From DATLZU01 sp035573855 (lineage in GTDB: Bacteria > Nitrospirota > Nitrospiria > Nitrospirales > Nitrospiraceae), in contig DATLZU010000046.1 of the NCBI GenBank assembly GCA_035573855.1, positions 1 to 64,000 on the forward strand: 64,000 bases of DNA. Reading direction: 5' to 3'. A model generated the notes under the pieces. It saw only the letters and a program-made list of their open reading frames with translations, had not been told where the DNA came from and did not search any database. Below are positions 54,011 to 62,730 of this stretch, piece after piece (the first letter of the stretch is position 1; every line of letters begins with the position of its first letter). The position numbers and the translations under genes are program-made.

Positions 54011-54838
54011 ATGACGTTCGCTGAGCGCATGCTTAAGATCGACCGGCGGATCATCTTTCTGGTGATTGGCCTATGCACGCTCGTGCCACTCCTGTATCCA
54101 GTTGGCCTGCCGATCAAGGTGTCGCCGGAAGTGCGCGGGGTGTACGACTATATCGAGAACCTGCCGCCAGGCTCGGTGTTCCTGCTCTCGATGGACTTTG
54201 ATCCGGCGTCCAAGCCGGAACTGTATCCCCAATCGATCGCCATCCTGCACCATGCTTTCCGCAAGAACCTGCGGGTGATCGTCATGACCCTGTGGGTAAC
54301 CGGCACTGGGCTCGCGGACCAGGTCGTCAGTCAGGTCGCGCAGGAAACGGGCAAGATCAACGGCCGCGACTACGTCTTTCTCGGCTGGAGCCCGGGTGCC
54401 GGATCGGTCATCATCAACATGGGACAGGACCTCTACACCACCTTCCCTTTTGATTACTACGGGAAACCGACCAAAGGGTTGCCTGTGCTGGAGGGCGTTC
54501 AGAATTTGCGCGATGTGAACTACGCCGTGAGCCTGGCGGCAGGCAATCCCGGCGTCGAAGCGTGGTATGTCTTCGGCAAGGACAAGTATAAGTTCGAACT
54601 CGGGGGCGGCTGTACGGGCGTCATCGCGCCGGGGTTGTATCCCTTGCTGAGGAGCGGCCAGATCAACGGGCTCATCGGCGGCCTGCGCGGCGCCGCCGAA
54701 TACGAAAGCCTGATCGGCCAGAAGGGGAGGGCCATTGCCGGGATGGACGCCCAGTCGGCGACCCATTTCGCCATCATCATCCTGGTGATTTTATGCAACA
54801 TCTTCTACGTGGCTCTGCGAAGGAAACAAAAAGGGTGA
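54011..54838 (+). CDS. Membrane-anchored alpha/beta protein of the cluster
   Basis: 275 residues: an N-terminal helix (IIFLVIGLCTLVPLLYPVGL), a large soluble domain of about 200 residues that alternates strands and helices in Rossmann-like fashion (GSVFLLSMDFDPASKPELYP; RVIVMTLWVTGTGLADQVVS; DYVFLGWSPGAGSVIINMG), and a C-terminal helix (ATHFAIIILVILCNIFYVAL). The soluble part has a similar helix-domain-helix plan to the FN3 protein two genes upstream. The start ATG 54011 lacks a clear ribosome site. No known family. Confidence 0.7.
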   Translation: MTFAERMLKIDRRIIFLVIGLCTLVPLLYPVGLPIKVSPEVRGVYDYIENLPPGSVFLLSMDFDPASKPELYPQSIAILHHAFRKNLRVIVMTLWVTGTGLADQVVSQVAQETGKINGRDYVFLGWSPGAGSVIINMGQDLYTTFPFDYYGKPTKGLPVLEGVQNLRDVNYAVSLAAGNPGVEAWYVFGKDKYKFELGGGCTGVIAPGLYPLLRSGQINGLIGGLRGAAEYESLIGQKGRAIAGMDAQSATHFAIIILVILCNIFYVALRRKQKG

Positions 54839-54869
54839 CGCGCAACCTGTTCGATCTTGGGGGGTCTCG

Positions 54870-55619
54870 ATGCCGTTTGACACGTTGTTGGGAGCCTGGA
54901 TCGCAACAGGATTGACGTTGTTCATCCTGTCGTTCCTGTACGAAGACAACCCGCTCTTCAAAGTGGCGGAGCACCTCTACGTCGGAGTCTCGGTCGGGTA
55001 CACGATTGTGAAGGCTTACGATACGGTGATCATTCACTTGATCTACGAGCCGATCGTCAAACAGGGGGACTGGTCGCTGTTGATCCCGCTGGCGATCGGG
55101 ATGCTCATGCTGACGCGATACGCCCCAAAGGCGGCGTGGTTGTCCCGCTACGCCTTCGCCTTTATCGTCGGGGTCGGATCCGGGCTCGCGATTCCGCGGA
55201 CAATTTCGTCGTACATTCTCAAGCAAGTCGAAGACACGGTGCGTCCTCTGGCATCAATGGTCCCGGGAGACGGCCTGACCTTCAGCTTCAACCTCTTGAA
55301 CCCGGCGAGCAACCTGAACACGGTCATCATTCTGATCGGCGTCACCTCGGTGTTGTTTTATTTCTTCTTTTCCGTCGAGCATACCGGTGCCGGCAAAGCC
55401 GTCGCCCGAACCGGCATCCTGTTCCTCATGATCTCGTTCGGCGCCGCGTTCGGCTATACCGTCATGGCCCGAATGTCCCTCCTGATCGGCCGGCTGACCG
55501 ACCTGATCGAATTTGCGGATCCTTCCTACGGCCGCGCCTCGTTGTGGCTGGCGGCCGTCACCGTCATTGCACTGGTGATTTGGACCCGACAGCGCCGCGA
55601 ACAGCCGCCGGGAGGATAA
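54870..55619 (+). CDS. Multi-pass membrane protein of the cluster (second)
   Basis: 249 residues with six or seven helices (LLGAWIATGLTLFILSFLY; LYVGVSVGYTIVKAY; LLIPLAIGMLMLTRYA; FAFIVGVGSGLAI; VIILIGVTSVLFYFFFSVEH; ILFLMISFGAAFGYTVM; LWLAAVTVIALVIW). A polar segment RTISSYILKQVEDTVRPLAS sits between helices. GGGGGG lies seven bases before ATG 54870. Not similar in sequence to the 216-residue membrane protein, so the cluster encodes two distinct multi-pass subunits. Confidence 0.7.
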   Translation: MPFDTLLGAWIATGLTLFILSFLYEDNPLFKVAEHLYVGVSVGYTIVKAYDTVIIHLIYEPIVKQGDWSLLIPLAIGMLMLTRYAPKAAWLSRYAFAFIVGVGSGLAIPRTISSYILKQVEDTVRPLASMVPGDGLTFSFNLLNPASNLNTVIILIGVTSVLFYFFFSVEHTGAGKAVARTGILFLMISFGAAFGYTVMARMSLLIGRLTDLIEFADPSYGRASLWLAAVTVIALVIWTRQRREQPPGG

Positions 55620-55687
55620 CCGACCTTCATTCTTCGAACGGTTGCCGGTCACGGCGGGCCTCCGTTAGAATGCCGCCCTGGATTATC

Positions 55688-56938
55688 ATGGAGACGCAAG
55701 CGCCGCCGATGCCCAAGGATCCCAAGCGCTATCCCATGCTCCGGAACCTGCAGTTCTCGCCGATCCGGGAGAACGAAGAGCAGTACATGGTCCTCTGGGA
55801 CCCCACCGGCTTGAGCAAGGACAAGCTCATCCTGCCGTTAAGCTATTTCTTCGTCGTTCAGCATTTCGACGGGGAACATTCGCTCGAAGAAATCGGCGTG
55901 CTCTATCTGAAACGCTTTGGCGAGCTTCTGAACCCCCTGAACCTGGAACGGCTGGTCGAGGATTTGGACGCCAAGCTGTTCTTGGAAGGGGAACGGGTCG
56001 AAGCGGCGAAGGAGCAGGCCAGGAAAGCCTATCGCGACTCGCCCGTCCGCAAGGCCGCCTTTGCCGGACGTAGTTATGAGGCGGACGGCCAGCGGCTCCG
56101 GGCGCAGCTCGAAGGGTTTTTTTCATCCAAGGAAGGGCCGGATCTCAAACCGTCCGAAAACCGCGGTAAGAAGATCAAGGGCCTTGTCGCGCCGACCTAC
56201 GACCTGCGTGAGGCCGGCCCCATCTATGCCTGGGCCTACAAGGAACTGCAGGAAGCCGAGGCCCCGGACCTCTTCGTGCTTCTGGGAACCGCCTATTCCG
56301 GCATGGAGTCGCCGTACGCGGTCACGGACAAGGCCTTCGAGACGCCGTTGGGCATTGTCCGTGCGGATCACTTCATCCTCGACCGGCTAAGAGCCACCGT
56401 ACCGCAATGTTTTGACAACGAACTTTACCATCAGCACGAGCACGCGCTCGAATTCCAGCTGCCGTTTCTCCAGCACATCGTCGGCGGCAAGAAACCTGTG
56501 ACCATCGTGCCGGTTCTTTGCTCATTTCCTGTCGCAAGCCTCGTCGATCCGCGGAGCCGGGAACAGATCGATTCCTTCATCGCCGCCCTCAAGGAGGCAA
56601 TCGCCGTGTCAGGCCGGGACTTTTGCGCGATCGCCGGCGCGGAACTGGCTCACATCGGCCTGCGCTACGGCGACTCGTCGCCGCCCACCGACTTCTCTTT
56701 CCACCGCTGCATGCAACAGGACTTGGCGATGCTCAAACATGTCGAGAACCTCGATCCGGAAGCGTTCGCGCAATTCATCCGCAAAGAAAACGACCAACGC
56801 CGCGTCTCTGGCTTCTCGGCCATCTATACGCTGCTGCGCCTGATCCGGGCGGACAAAGGCCGAGTGCTGCGCTACGACCGGGGTATCACCGATCAGTACA
56901 ACTCGACAGTGACGTACGCGGCAATGGCGTTCTTTTAG
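55688..56938 (+). CDS. MEMO-like (AmmeMemoRadiSam protein B) family protein
   Basis: 416 residues from ATG 55688 (55670 or 55709 also possible). The first 110 residues form a helical domain like the PqqD/winged-helix type (LPLSYFFVVQHFDGEHSLEE). From about 140 the MEMO fold begins. Conserved landmarks ETPLGIVRADHF, HQHEHALEFQLPFLQHI and TIVPVLCSF are present. But the usual APHAGY and GPNHTG segments, which carry metal-binding His, read APTYDL and GTAYSG, and SDLSHYG reads AELAHIG. It is therefore probably not a metalloenzyme of the normal type. Last gene of the cluster; 68 bases after the membrane protein. Confidence 0.8.
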   Translation: METQAPPMPKDPKRYPMLRNLQFSPIRENEEQYMVLWDPTGLSKDKLILPLSYFFVVQHFDGEHSLEEIGVLYLKRFGELLNPLNLERLVEDLDAKLFLEGERVEAAKEQARKAYRDSPVRKAAFAGRSYEADGQRLRAQLEGFFSSKEGPDLKPSENRGKKIKGLVAPTYDLREAGPIYAWAYKELQEAEAPDLFVLLGTAYSGMESPYAVTDKAFETPLGIVRADHFILDRLRATVPQCFDNELYHQHEHALEFQLPFLQHIVGGKKPVTIVPVLCSFPVASLVDPRSREQIDSFIAALKEAIAVSGRDFCAIAGAELAHIGLRYGDSSPPTDFSFHRCMQQDLAMLKHVENLDPEAFAQFIRKENDQRRVSGFSAIYTLLRLIRADKGRVLRYDRGITDQYNSTVTYAAMAFF

Positions 56939-56955
56939 CTTTCAGGGGATGGCAC

Positions 56956-57248
56956 GGGGTGAGCCAGGATATGCTGCTCAATCTGTTGTCGGGTCGCAGA
57001 ACAGGGGGGCGGGAGTCTTTTCCAGGCACAACTCTCTTCCGGCGGGGGGAGTGCGGTCCGTAGATCCAAACGATTGGCTGCGTGGCGAAGCGGCGGAGCG
57101 CAAAAGACTCCCGCCCCCCTGTTCTGCTACACTTTTTCGTTACACCCAGGACATGCTGTTGGCCGACTCGGTCATTGTCAAGATTGGCCATCAGAATGAT
57201 GTCTACCAAGGGCCTCTCGAATAAAGAGGCTCCCGCATAGCTCACCCC
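56956..57248. repeat. Nested inverted-repeat element, MITE-like
   Basis: Outer arms GGGGTGAGC (56956-56964) and GCTCACCCC (57240-57248) enclose about 290 bases without a coding frame. Inside lies a perfect 26-bp inverted repeat (56996-57021 with 57102-57127) spaced by 80 bases, and a smaller GCCTCT/AGAGGC hairpin near 57212-57230. It fills most of the 379-base gap between the MEMO-like gene and the DUF123 gene. A non-autonomous element or a structured RNA are both possible. Confidence 0.65.
56996..57127. repeat. Perfect 26-bp inverted repeat
   Basis: Left arm 56996-57021, right arm 57102-57127, every position complementary. Arms begin GCAGAACAGGGGGG and end AGTCTTTT. The 80-base interior is also rich in short G runs. 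In RNA it would form a very stable long hairpin. Confidence 0.9.
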
Positions 57249-57317
57249 AAGCATAGGGCTCGGTCATACATAAATGGTTCCGTGTGAGCGGCTGTTCTTG
57301 CCGGCCATGAGGTAACC

Positions 57318-57731
57318 ATGGGCATCCCGCACACCTACCAACTCCTGATCACTCTTGCGGCGCCCCGGCGCATTCGCATCGGCCGGTTGGGCACCTTCCA
57401 CTTTCCGGCCGGTCGTTACGTGTACACTGGCAGCGCCCGGCGCCATCTAGACGCGCGCCTCTCCCGCCATTTATCGCGCACGAAAACCCGGCATTGGCAC
57501 ATTGATTATCTGCTGGCCGCGCCAGGCGCGTGGGTGGTCGGCGTGCGCCGATTTTCGGAGCCAGAATGCGCGCGGGCTGATCGGACGCGGGGTCGGGTAC
57601 TCGTCCCCGGCTTCGGTGCGAGAGATTGCCGGGCCGGCTGTGGCAGCCACTTGAAATATTTAGGTTGCGGATGCTCTCCGCAGGCGTCAGCTTCGATACT
57701 TCAAAAAAGAGCCCGCGGCTCAGCAGACTAG
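57318..57731 (+). CDS. DUF123 GIY-YIG-like protein
   Basis: 137 residues. Strand GTFHFPAGRYVYTGSARRHL has the GIY-YIG-like pattern (here RYVY...TG), then LSRHLSRTKTRHWHIDYLL and the C-terminal PGFGARDCRAGCGSHLKYL typical of DUF123. The domain also occurs fused to endonuclease III in other organisms. Start ATG 57318 follows GAGGTAACC. The last 25 residues (CGCSPQASASILQKRARGS) go beyond the normal end and may result from a changed stop. Nuclease activity is not established for this family. Confidence 0.75.
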   Translation: MGIPHTYQLLITLAAPRRIRIGRLGTFHFPAGRYVYTGSARRHLDARLSRHLSRTKTRHWHIDYLLAAPGAWVVGVRRFSEPECARADRTRGRVLVPGFGARDCRAGCGSHLKYLGCGCSPQASASILQKRARGSAD

Positions 57732-58319
57732 GAATTGTCTTGGAAGGGAACACCGGTGCAGAGATTCTGAAGCGCTCTGTCCGCCATTCCCGCACCTGCC
57801 CAGCCTATCGGCCAGCCCGTGTGCCGGACCCCCTGCCGCGCCAAGCCTTCGCGGATTCCGTTTGTTGGCGAGCTAGCCCCCCTATTATTTTTGGGGCTCA
57901 TCAGGAAATCGTGTGGGTAACTGACTCCGTTTGCGCGATGCTCGGCCCCTCGAAAGGAGGACCCGAGCGATGCGCGACTTTGAATTCTATCAAGCGGTGC
58001 TGGGGCTCATGGCCCCATGGCCCGTCGTCAACGTGGAGCTGGATGTACCAGAGCGCAGGTGACCATGACCGTCGAGGATCGGACCGGGGCCCGATCCCTG
58101 TCCTGAGTGTCGGGAGTGGGTCCCAGGCTAGGATCGCAAACGCCGCCAGTGGCGCCATCTAGATATCTGCCAGGTCACGACGGGGATTCAGGCAGACCTC
58201 CCCCCGCGTGAGCTGTCAGACTCCTAGGATCAAGTAGCTCACCGTGCCCTGGGCAGAGCCTGGCCGTCAGTTCACCGCCTGGGGCGAGCGCCGGGGCCAT
58301 TGACTGGCTCCGGGAGTGG

Positions 58320-58610
58320 TGGGTGAAGGGGGCCGCCGGGCGCGGGTCCGCACAAAGTCGGCGTGGGCGGTCAGCAACGTCTCTGACACCGCTGCCCGGC
58401 GATACGGCTGCCACGTCGGCTGCCGCAGACTACGCGGCACCATCTTGCGATCCAGGCCAACCGCTGCCCGATCTTTGAAATGGAGACCCGCTCTTCGTGA
58501 AACAACCGTCGAATCTCTGCCCACCGCTCCTGATCCACCATGCACGCCTCCCCAGGTTGGTCCCCCTGGGTACGCATGATCGTCGACGCGCTCGTCTCGT
58601 CAAGTCCCAT
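58320..58610 (-). pseudogene. IstA N-terminal fragment
   Basis: MVDQERWAEIRRLFHEER, then VSISKIGQRL, matches the helix-turn-helix start of IS21 IstA transposases. After a frameshift it continues as GLDRKMVPRSLRQPTWQPYR and LLTAHADFVRTRA, then ends at the junction. No catalytic domain or IstB is left. Confidence 0.72.
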
Positions 58611-58656
58611 CCTCTCCTCCTTCTGGTAGAGGGGGGGGGGGAATTCAATGACCACA
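58320..58656 (-). mobile_element. IS21-family fragment inserted in the ISL3 element
   Basis: On the minus strand an end starting TGTGGTCATTGAATTC at about 58656 is followed by an 11-base C run (G run 58631-58641 on the plus strand), a ribosome site AAGGAGGAGAGG and the start of an IstA gene. The fragment stops near 58320, where ISL3 sequence resumes, so only the first 340 bases of an IS21 remain. Confidence 0.7.
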
Positions 58657-59680
58657 CCTGGGGATTACTGGATGACCGCTGACAGCCTACCGCGGCGTTG
58701 ATGAGAAGGCCCTTGCAAAGGGGCCTCGGTACTTCACCTCGTCGCCGATCTGGCGCGCGGTCGCGTGCTTTCTCGGGCCGACGACCGGAAGCAAGAGAGT
58801 CTGGAGAGGTTCTGGGCCACGCTGACACCCGCGCAGCGAGTGGGCATTGAGGCGATGGCCGTGGACAGGGGGAGCCCTCTATCCAGTCGACTCAGGCTCA
58901 CCTCGATGAAGCCGAGGCCCAAATCGTCTTCGATAAATTCCATGTGGCCAAACATTTGCACGAGGCTGTCGCCCGGGTCCGCCGCACGGAGCCGCGGCCC
59001 CTGAAGCAGGCGGGCGATGCCCGGCTGACGGGGACCACGTACCGCTGGCTCATGCGTTCCCCGGACATGACAGCCGCGCAGTGGGCCACGTTCCACACGG
59101 TGCAGCAAGCAGACCTCAAGGTGGCACGGGCCAGGGCCCGCAAGGAGCGCTTCCGGCAGTTCTGGGACTCCAGCTATCGGGGGCCGCCCAGCACTTCTTT
59201 GCCCGCTGGTGCTGGCGTGCGCCCCACAGCCGGCGCCGACCGATGGCAGAGGGCGCGAAGCGGATCCAGCGTCACCTCCCCCACATGCTCACCTATCTGC
59301 AGCAGGACATCATGAATGCCGGAGTGGAAGCCATCAATGCGACGATCCAGTGGATCAAGAAAACCGCGCACGGCTTCCACCACGTCAAGCACTTCAAGAC
59401 CGCGATCTATTTCCATTGCGGAGGATTGGATCGCTGTCCCACCCATACGAAAGCTTGAAGAGCCTTTTTTCTTTGTGAGCATGGTCCGTGAATCGACACT
59501 GGACCGCACATCGCCACCACGCAGCGTAATCCAACCCCACTGACTTTCTGTAGACCAGCAATAGCAATCGCAGCTTGGCAGCAGGGTGACGACCTCGTTC
59601 GGGACACGGTGGTTAGAGGCCTCAGCGCCTAAAAAGTCAAACGTGACAGGCTGAGCATTCCGGCAGGGATTTCCGTTGCC

Positions 59681-59709
59681 TTGAAGTTGTCGTGCCCATC
59701 TGTTATTCT
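59681..59709 (+). promoter_or_regulatory. Promoter for purH
   Basis: TTGAAG at 59681-59686, 17-base spacer, TATTCT at 59704-59709. It is about 70 bases before the purH ATG. Confidence 0.6.
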
Positions 59710-59777
59710 GCGCCCGCTTTTTCATCGTGCGCATTATTTTCCGAACCATATCAAATGACCAGCACAAGGAGCAGGCC

Positions 59778-61331
59778 ATGGCCGGCATCAAGCGGGCATT
59801 GATCAGCGTGTCGGATAAGACCGGTGTCGTCGAGATGGCGAAGGGCCTGGCCGCGTTGGGCGCGGAGATTCTGTCGACCGGCGGGACGGCCAAAGCTCTC
59901 CGAGAGGCCGGCGTGGCAGTGACGGACGTGGCGGCTTACACTGGATCGCCAGAAATTCTGGACGGCCGGGTCAAGACGCTCCATCCGAAGATTCACGGCG
60001 GGTTGCTCGGCCGCCGCAGCGTGCCGGCGCATGTGGCGCAGATGCAGGAGCACGGCATCGGACCGATCGATGTCGTCGTCGTGAACCTCTACCCCTTCGA
60101 GGCCGCGATCTCCAAACCCGACTGTTCCTTCGACGAGGCGATCGAGAATATCGACATCGGCGGGCCGTCGATGCTGCGATCGGCGGCAAAGAATCACGAA
60201 GATGTCGTGGTGGTGGTCGATCCGTCCGACTATACGCGCGTGTTGGAGGCGCTCACGGCGGGGGCCATGACCCGCGAACTCCGGCGCGAGTTGGCGCTGA
60301 AAGTCTTCCAGCATACGGCGCGCTACGACAGCCTCATCGCCAGCTACCTGGAAAAACAGGTGCAGGGAGGCGAGGTCAAATTCCCCAAGATGCTCTCACT
60401 TCAGTTCGAGCGAGTGGAGATCCTCCGTTACGGGGAGAACCCGCATCAACAGGGAGCCTTCTACCGCGAGCTCCATTCGCGGGAGCCGTCCGTGTCGCGC
60501 GCCACAGTGCTGCACGGCAAAGCGATGTCGTACAATAACTATCTCGACGCGAACTCGGCGCTGGAACTCGTGAAAGAGTTCGACGAGACGGCCGTCGTCA
60601 TCATCAAACACAACAATCCCTGCGGTGTGGCGCTCGGGGCGACGCCCGTGGAAGCCTATGTAAAAGCCCGGGACACTGATCCCGTGTCGGCCTTCGGCGG
60701 GGTGATCGCGTTCAATCGGCCGGTCGATCTGGCGGCGGCGAAGGAGATCACCTCCACCTTTGTCGAGGTTGTCGTGGCACCGGGCTTTACCGACGAGGCG
60801 TTGTCCGAACTCAAACGAAAAAAAGATCTCCGCTTGCTGGCAGTGGGGCCGCTCGCGAAGGCCATACCGGAAGGCTATGACCTCAAGAAATTGGTTGGCG
60901 GACTGATCGTGCAAGATCGCGATCTCGGAACGTTGGCAGACCTCCGCGTGTTGAACGTGCCGACCATGCGCAAGCCGACGGACGACGAATATGCCGCCTG
61001 CGCTTTCGCGTGGAAAGTCTGCAAGCACGTCAAATCCAACGCCATCGTCTACGCGAGACCGGGCCAGACGGTCGGCATCGGGGCAGGGCAAATGAGCCGG
61101 GTGGATTCGGTGAAGCTCGCTGGTATGAAGGCGGTCTTGCCGGTGAAGGGCTGCGTGATGGCCTCTGACGCCTTCTTTCCGTTCCGCGACGGGATCGATG
61201 CCGCGGCACAAGCCGGCATCACGGCGATCATCCAGCCCGGCGGCTCGATCCGGGATCAGGAAGTGATCAAGGCGGCGGATGAGCATCAGATGGCGATGAT
61301 TTTCACGGGGATGCGCCACTTCCGCCACTGA
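59778..61331 (+). CDS. purH: Bifunctional AICAR transformylase / IMP cyclohydrolase
   Basis: 517 residues, normal size. The N-terminal IMP cyclohydrolase has RALISVSDKTGVVEMAKGL, LSTGGTAKALREAG, VKTLHPKIHGGLLGRR and NIDIGGPSMLRSAAKNH. The C-terminal transformylase has RYGENPHQQGAFYRE and IIKHNNPCGVALG with catalytic Lys-His, and CVMASDAFFPFRDGIDAAA. It performs the last two steps of IMP synthesis. ATG 59778 follows AAGGAGCAGGCC. The purD gene follows 115 bases later. Confidence 0.96.
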   Translation: MAGIKRALISVSDKTGVVEMAKGLAALGAEILSTGGTAKALREAGVAVTDVAAYTGSPEILDGRVKTLHPKIHGGLLGRRSVPAHVAQMQEHGIGPIDVVVVNLYPFEAAISKPDCSFDEAIENIDIGGPSMLRSAAKNHEDVVVVVDPSDYTRVLEALTAGAMTRELRRELALKVFQHTARYDSLIASYLEKQVQGGEVKFPKMLSLQFERVEILRYGENPHQQGAFYRELHSREPSVSRATVLHGKAMSYNNYLDANSALELVKEFDETAVVIIKHNNPCGVALGATPVEAYVKARDTDPVSAFGGVIAFNRPVDLAAAKEITSTFVEVVVAPGFTDEALSELKRKKDLRLLAVGPLAKAIPEGYDLKKLVGGLIVQDRDLGTLADLRVLNVPTMRKPTDDEYAACAFAWKVCKHVKSNAIVYARPGQTVGIGAGQMSRVDSVKLAGMKAVLPVKGCVMASDAFFPFRDGIDAAAQAGITAIIQPGGSIRDQEVIKAADEHQMAMIFTGMRHFRH

Positions 61332-61446
61332 TGGTTCGTTTAGGAATTGAAAGCTGTATCCACTTGATCATTGCCGCATTGCCTGATCACTCACATTTTT
61401 GTCTCAACGTGTTCCGCTCTCGCAATCGGCAATCCTTCGATCACAT

Positions 61447-62724
61447 ATGAGAATTTTGGTTATCGGGAGCGGCGGGCGCGAACATGCGCTGGTGTGGAAA
61501 CTCGCTCAGAGCCGGCGCGTATCCCAGCTCTACTGTGCGCCAGGCAATGCCGGAATTGAGGCACTGGCCCCCTGTGTGCCGATCCAGGCGGAGGCGATTG
61601 CCGAATTGAAGGCCTTCGCTCAATCCGAACGGATCGATCTGACTATTGTCGGCCCCGAAGCGCCGCTTGCGCTTGGAATTGCAGACGAGTTCCGCAAGGC
61701 AAAGTTGAAGATCTTCGGTCCGACCAAGGGGGCGGCACGTATCGAGTCCAGCAAGGTCTTTGCGAAAGAAGTGATGGCAGCGGCCGGTATTCCCACGGCG
61801 ACTGCGCGAAGTTTCGACAAGGTCGGTCCGGCGCTGGAGTATCTCGACCGGCACGCCCTGCCGGTCGTCGTGAAGGCGGACGGATTGGCGCAGGGCAAGG
61901 GCGTCGTGGTCGCCATGACACGGGAGCAGGCACGCCAGGCGGTGACGGATCTCCTGGAGAAGCGAATCTTCGGTGAGGCGTGCCGGCAGGTGCTGATCGA
62001 AGAGTTTCTCGACGGCGAAGAACTCACCGTCATGGCCTTCACCGACGGCAAGACGATCGTGCCCATGCTACCAGCGCAAGATCATAAACGGGTCGGCGAC
62101 GGCGACACAGGTCCAAATACCGGCGGCATGGGCGCCTATGCGCCGGCGCCGCTTGGCACTCCGGCGTTGCGGGATGCGGTAATGAAGCAGATTCTGCTGC
62201 CGGTCGTGGAGGCGTTGCTGCGCCGGGGTTGCCCGTTTCAAGGCGTACTCTATGCCGGACTCATGGTGGTCAACAACCGGCCGTATGTGTTGGAATTCAA
62301 CGCCCGGATGGGCGATCCGGAAACGCAGGCGGTGTTGCCGCTGCTGAAAACCGATTTGGTGGAGGTTGTGGAAGCGGTGGTCGAACACCGCCTGGATCAA
62401 CTCGCCGTCGAGTGGCATCCCGACACGGCAGTCTGTGTCGTGTTGACGTCGGCTGGCTATCCCGGTTCCTATCGGACTGGGTTCCCAATTCATGGATTGC
62501 CGGAGCACAATGCCTCTGACGACACCCTCGTGTTTCATGCCGGAACCAAGCGGCAGGGAGGGGAGATTGTCACGGCCGGAGGGCGCGTTCTCGGTGTGAT
62601 CGGCCGGGGCACCGGCCTGGCGCAGGCGCGTGACCGAGCCTATCGCACAGCCCGCACCATCTCATTTGAAGGCTGTCATTTCCGTACCGACATCGCCGCG
62701 CGCGCATTGTCGGCCTGCGGATGA
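61447..62724 (+). CDS. purD: Phosphoribosylamine-glycine ligase
   Basis: 425 residues, ATP-grasp fold. MRILVIGSGGREHALVWKLA is the invariant start, followed by IVGPEAPLALGIADEF, VVKADGLAQGKGVVVAMT, FLDGEELTVMAFTDGKTI, and EFNARMGDPETQAVLPLL with the Mg-binding residues. It makes GAR in purine synthesis. ATG 61447 is fixed by the family N-terminus although no ribosome site is visible; an upstream TTG at 61399 is unlikely. Confidence 0.96.
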   Translation: MRILVIGSGGREHALVWKLAQSRRVSQLYCAPGNAGIEALAPCVPIQAEAIAELKAFAQSERIDLTIVGPEAPLALGIADEFRKAKLKIFGPTKGAARIESSKVFAKEVMAAAGIPTATARSFDKVGPALEYLDRHALPVVVKADGLAQGKGVVVAMTREQARQAVTDLLEKRIFGEACRQVLIEEFLDGEELTVMAFTDGKTIVPMLPAQDHKRVGDGDTGPNTGGMGAYAPAPLGTPALRDAVMKQILLPVVEALLRRGCPFQGVLYAGLMVVNNRPYVLEFNARMGDPETQAVLPLLKTDLVEVVEAVVEHRLDQLAVEWHPDTAVCVVLTSAGYPGSYRTGFPIHGLPEHNASDDTLVFHAGTKRQGGEIVTAGGRVLGVIGRGTGLAQARDRAYRTARTISFEGCHFRTDIAARALSACG

Positions 62725-62730
62725 GTTACC

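Larger units (their letters stand above)
57970..59458 (+). pseudogene. ISL3 transposase, multiply frameshifted
   Basis: The N-terminus MRDFEFYQAVLGLMAPWPVV begins at 57970 after GGAGG and stops after 30 codons. Later pieces follow in changing frames: DRKRRQWRHLDICQV, LTVPWAEPGRQFTA, AIDWLREW, then after the IS21 piece AYRGVDEKALAKGPRYFT, IVFDKFHVAKHLHEAV-like text, and NAGVEAINATIQWIKKTA near the C-terminus. The order matches an ISL3 DDE transposase with its zinc-binding N-terminus. At least five frameshifts or stops make it inactive. Confidence 0.8.
57895..59556 (+). mobile_element. Decayed ISL3-family insertion sequence
   Basis: The left end GGCTCATCAGGAAATCGTGT (57895 on) is typical of ISL3 inverted repeats. 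An imperfect partner lies at about 59535-59556, reading GGTCTACAGAAAGTC on the other strand. Between them are the remains of an ISL3 transposase. No target-site duplication is seen. The element carries an internal IS21 fragment, so its original length was about 1.3 kb. Confidence 0.75.

Noticed and set aside
58631..58641. Run of eleven G as a phase-variable tract
   Set aside because: It lies in the IS21 fragment upstream of a dead gene; slippage here would have no product to switch.
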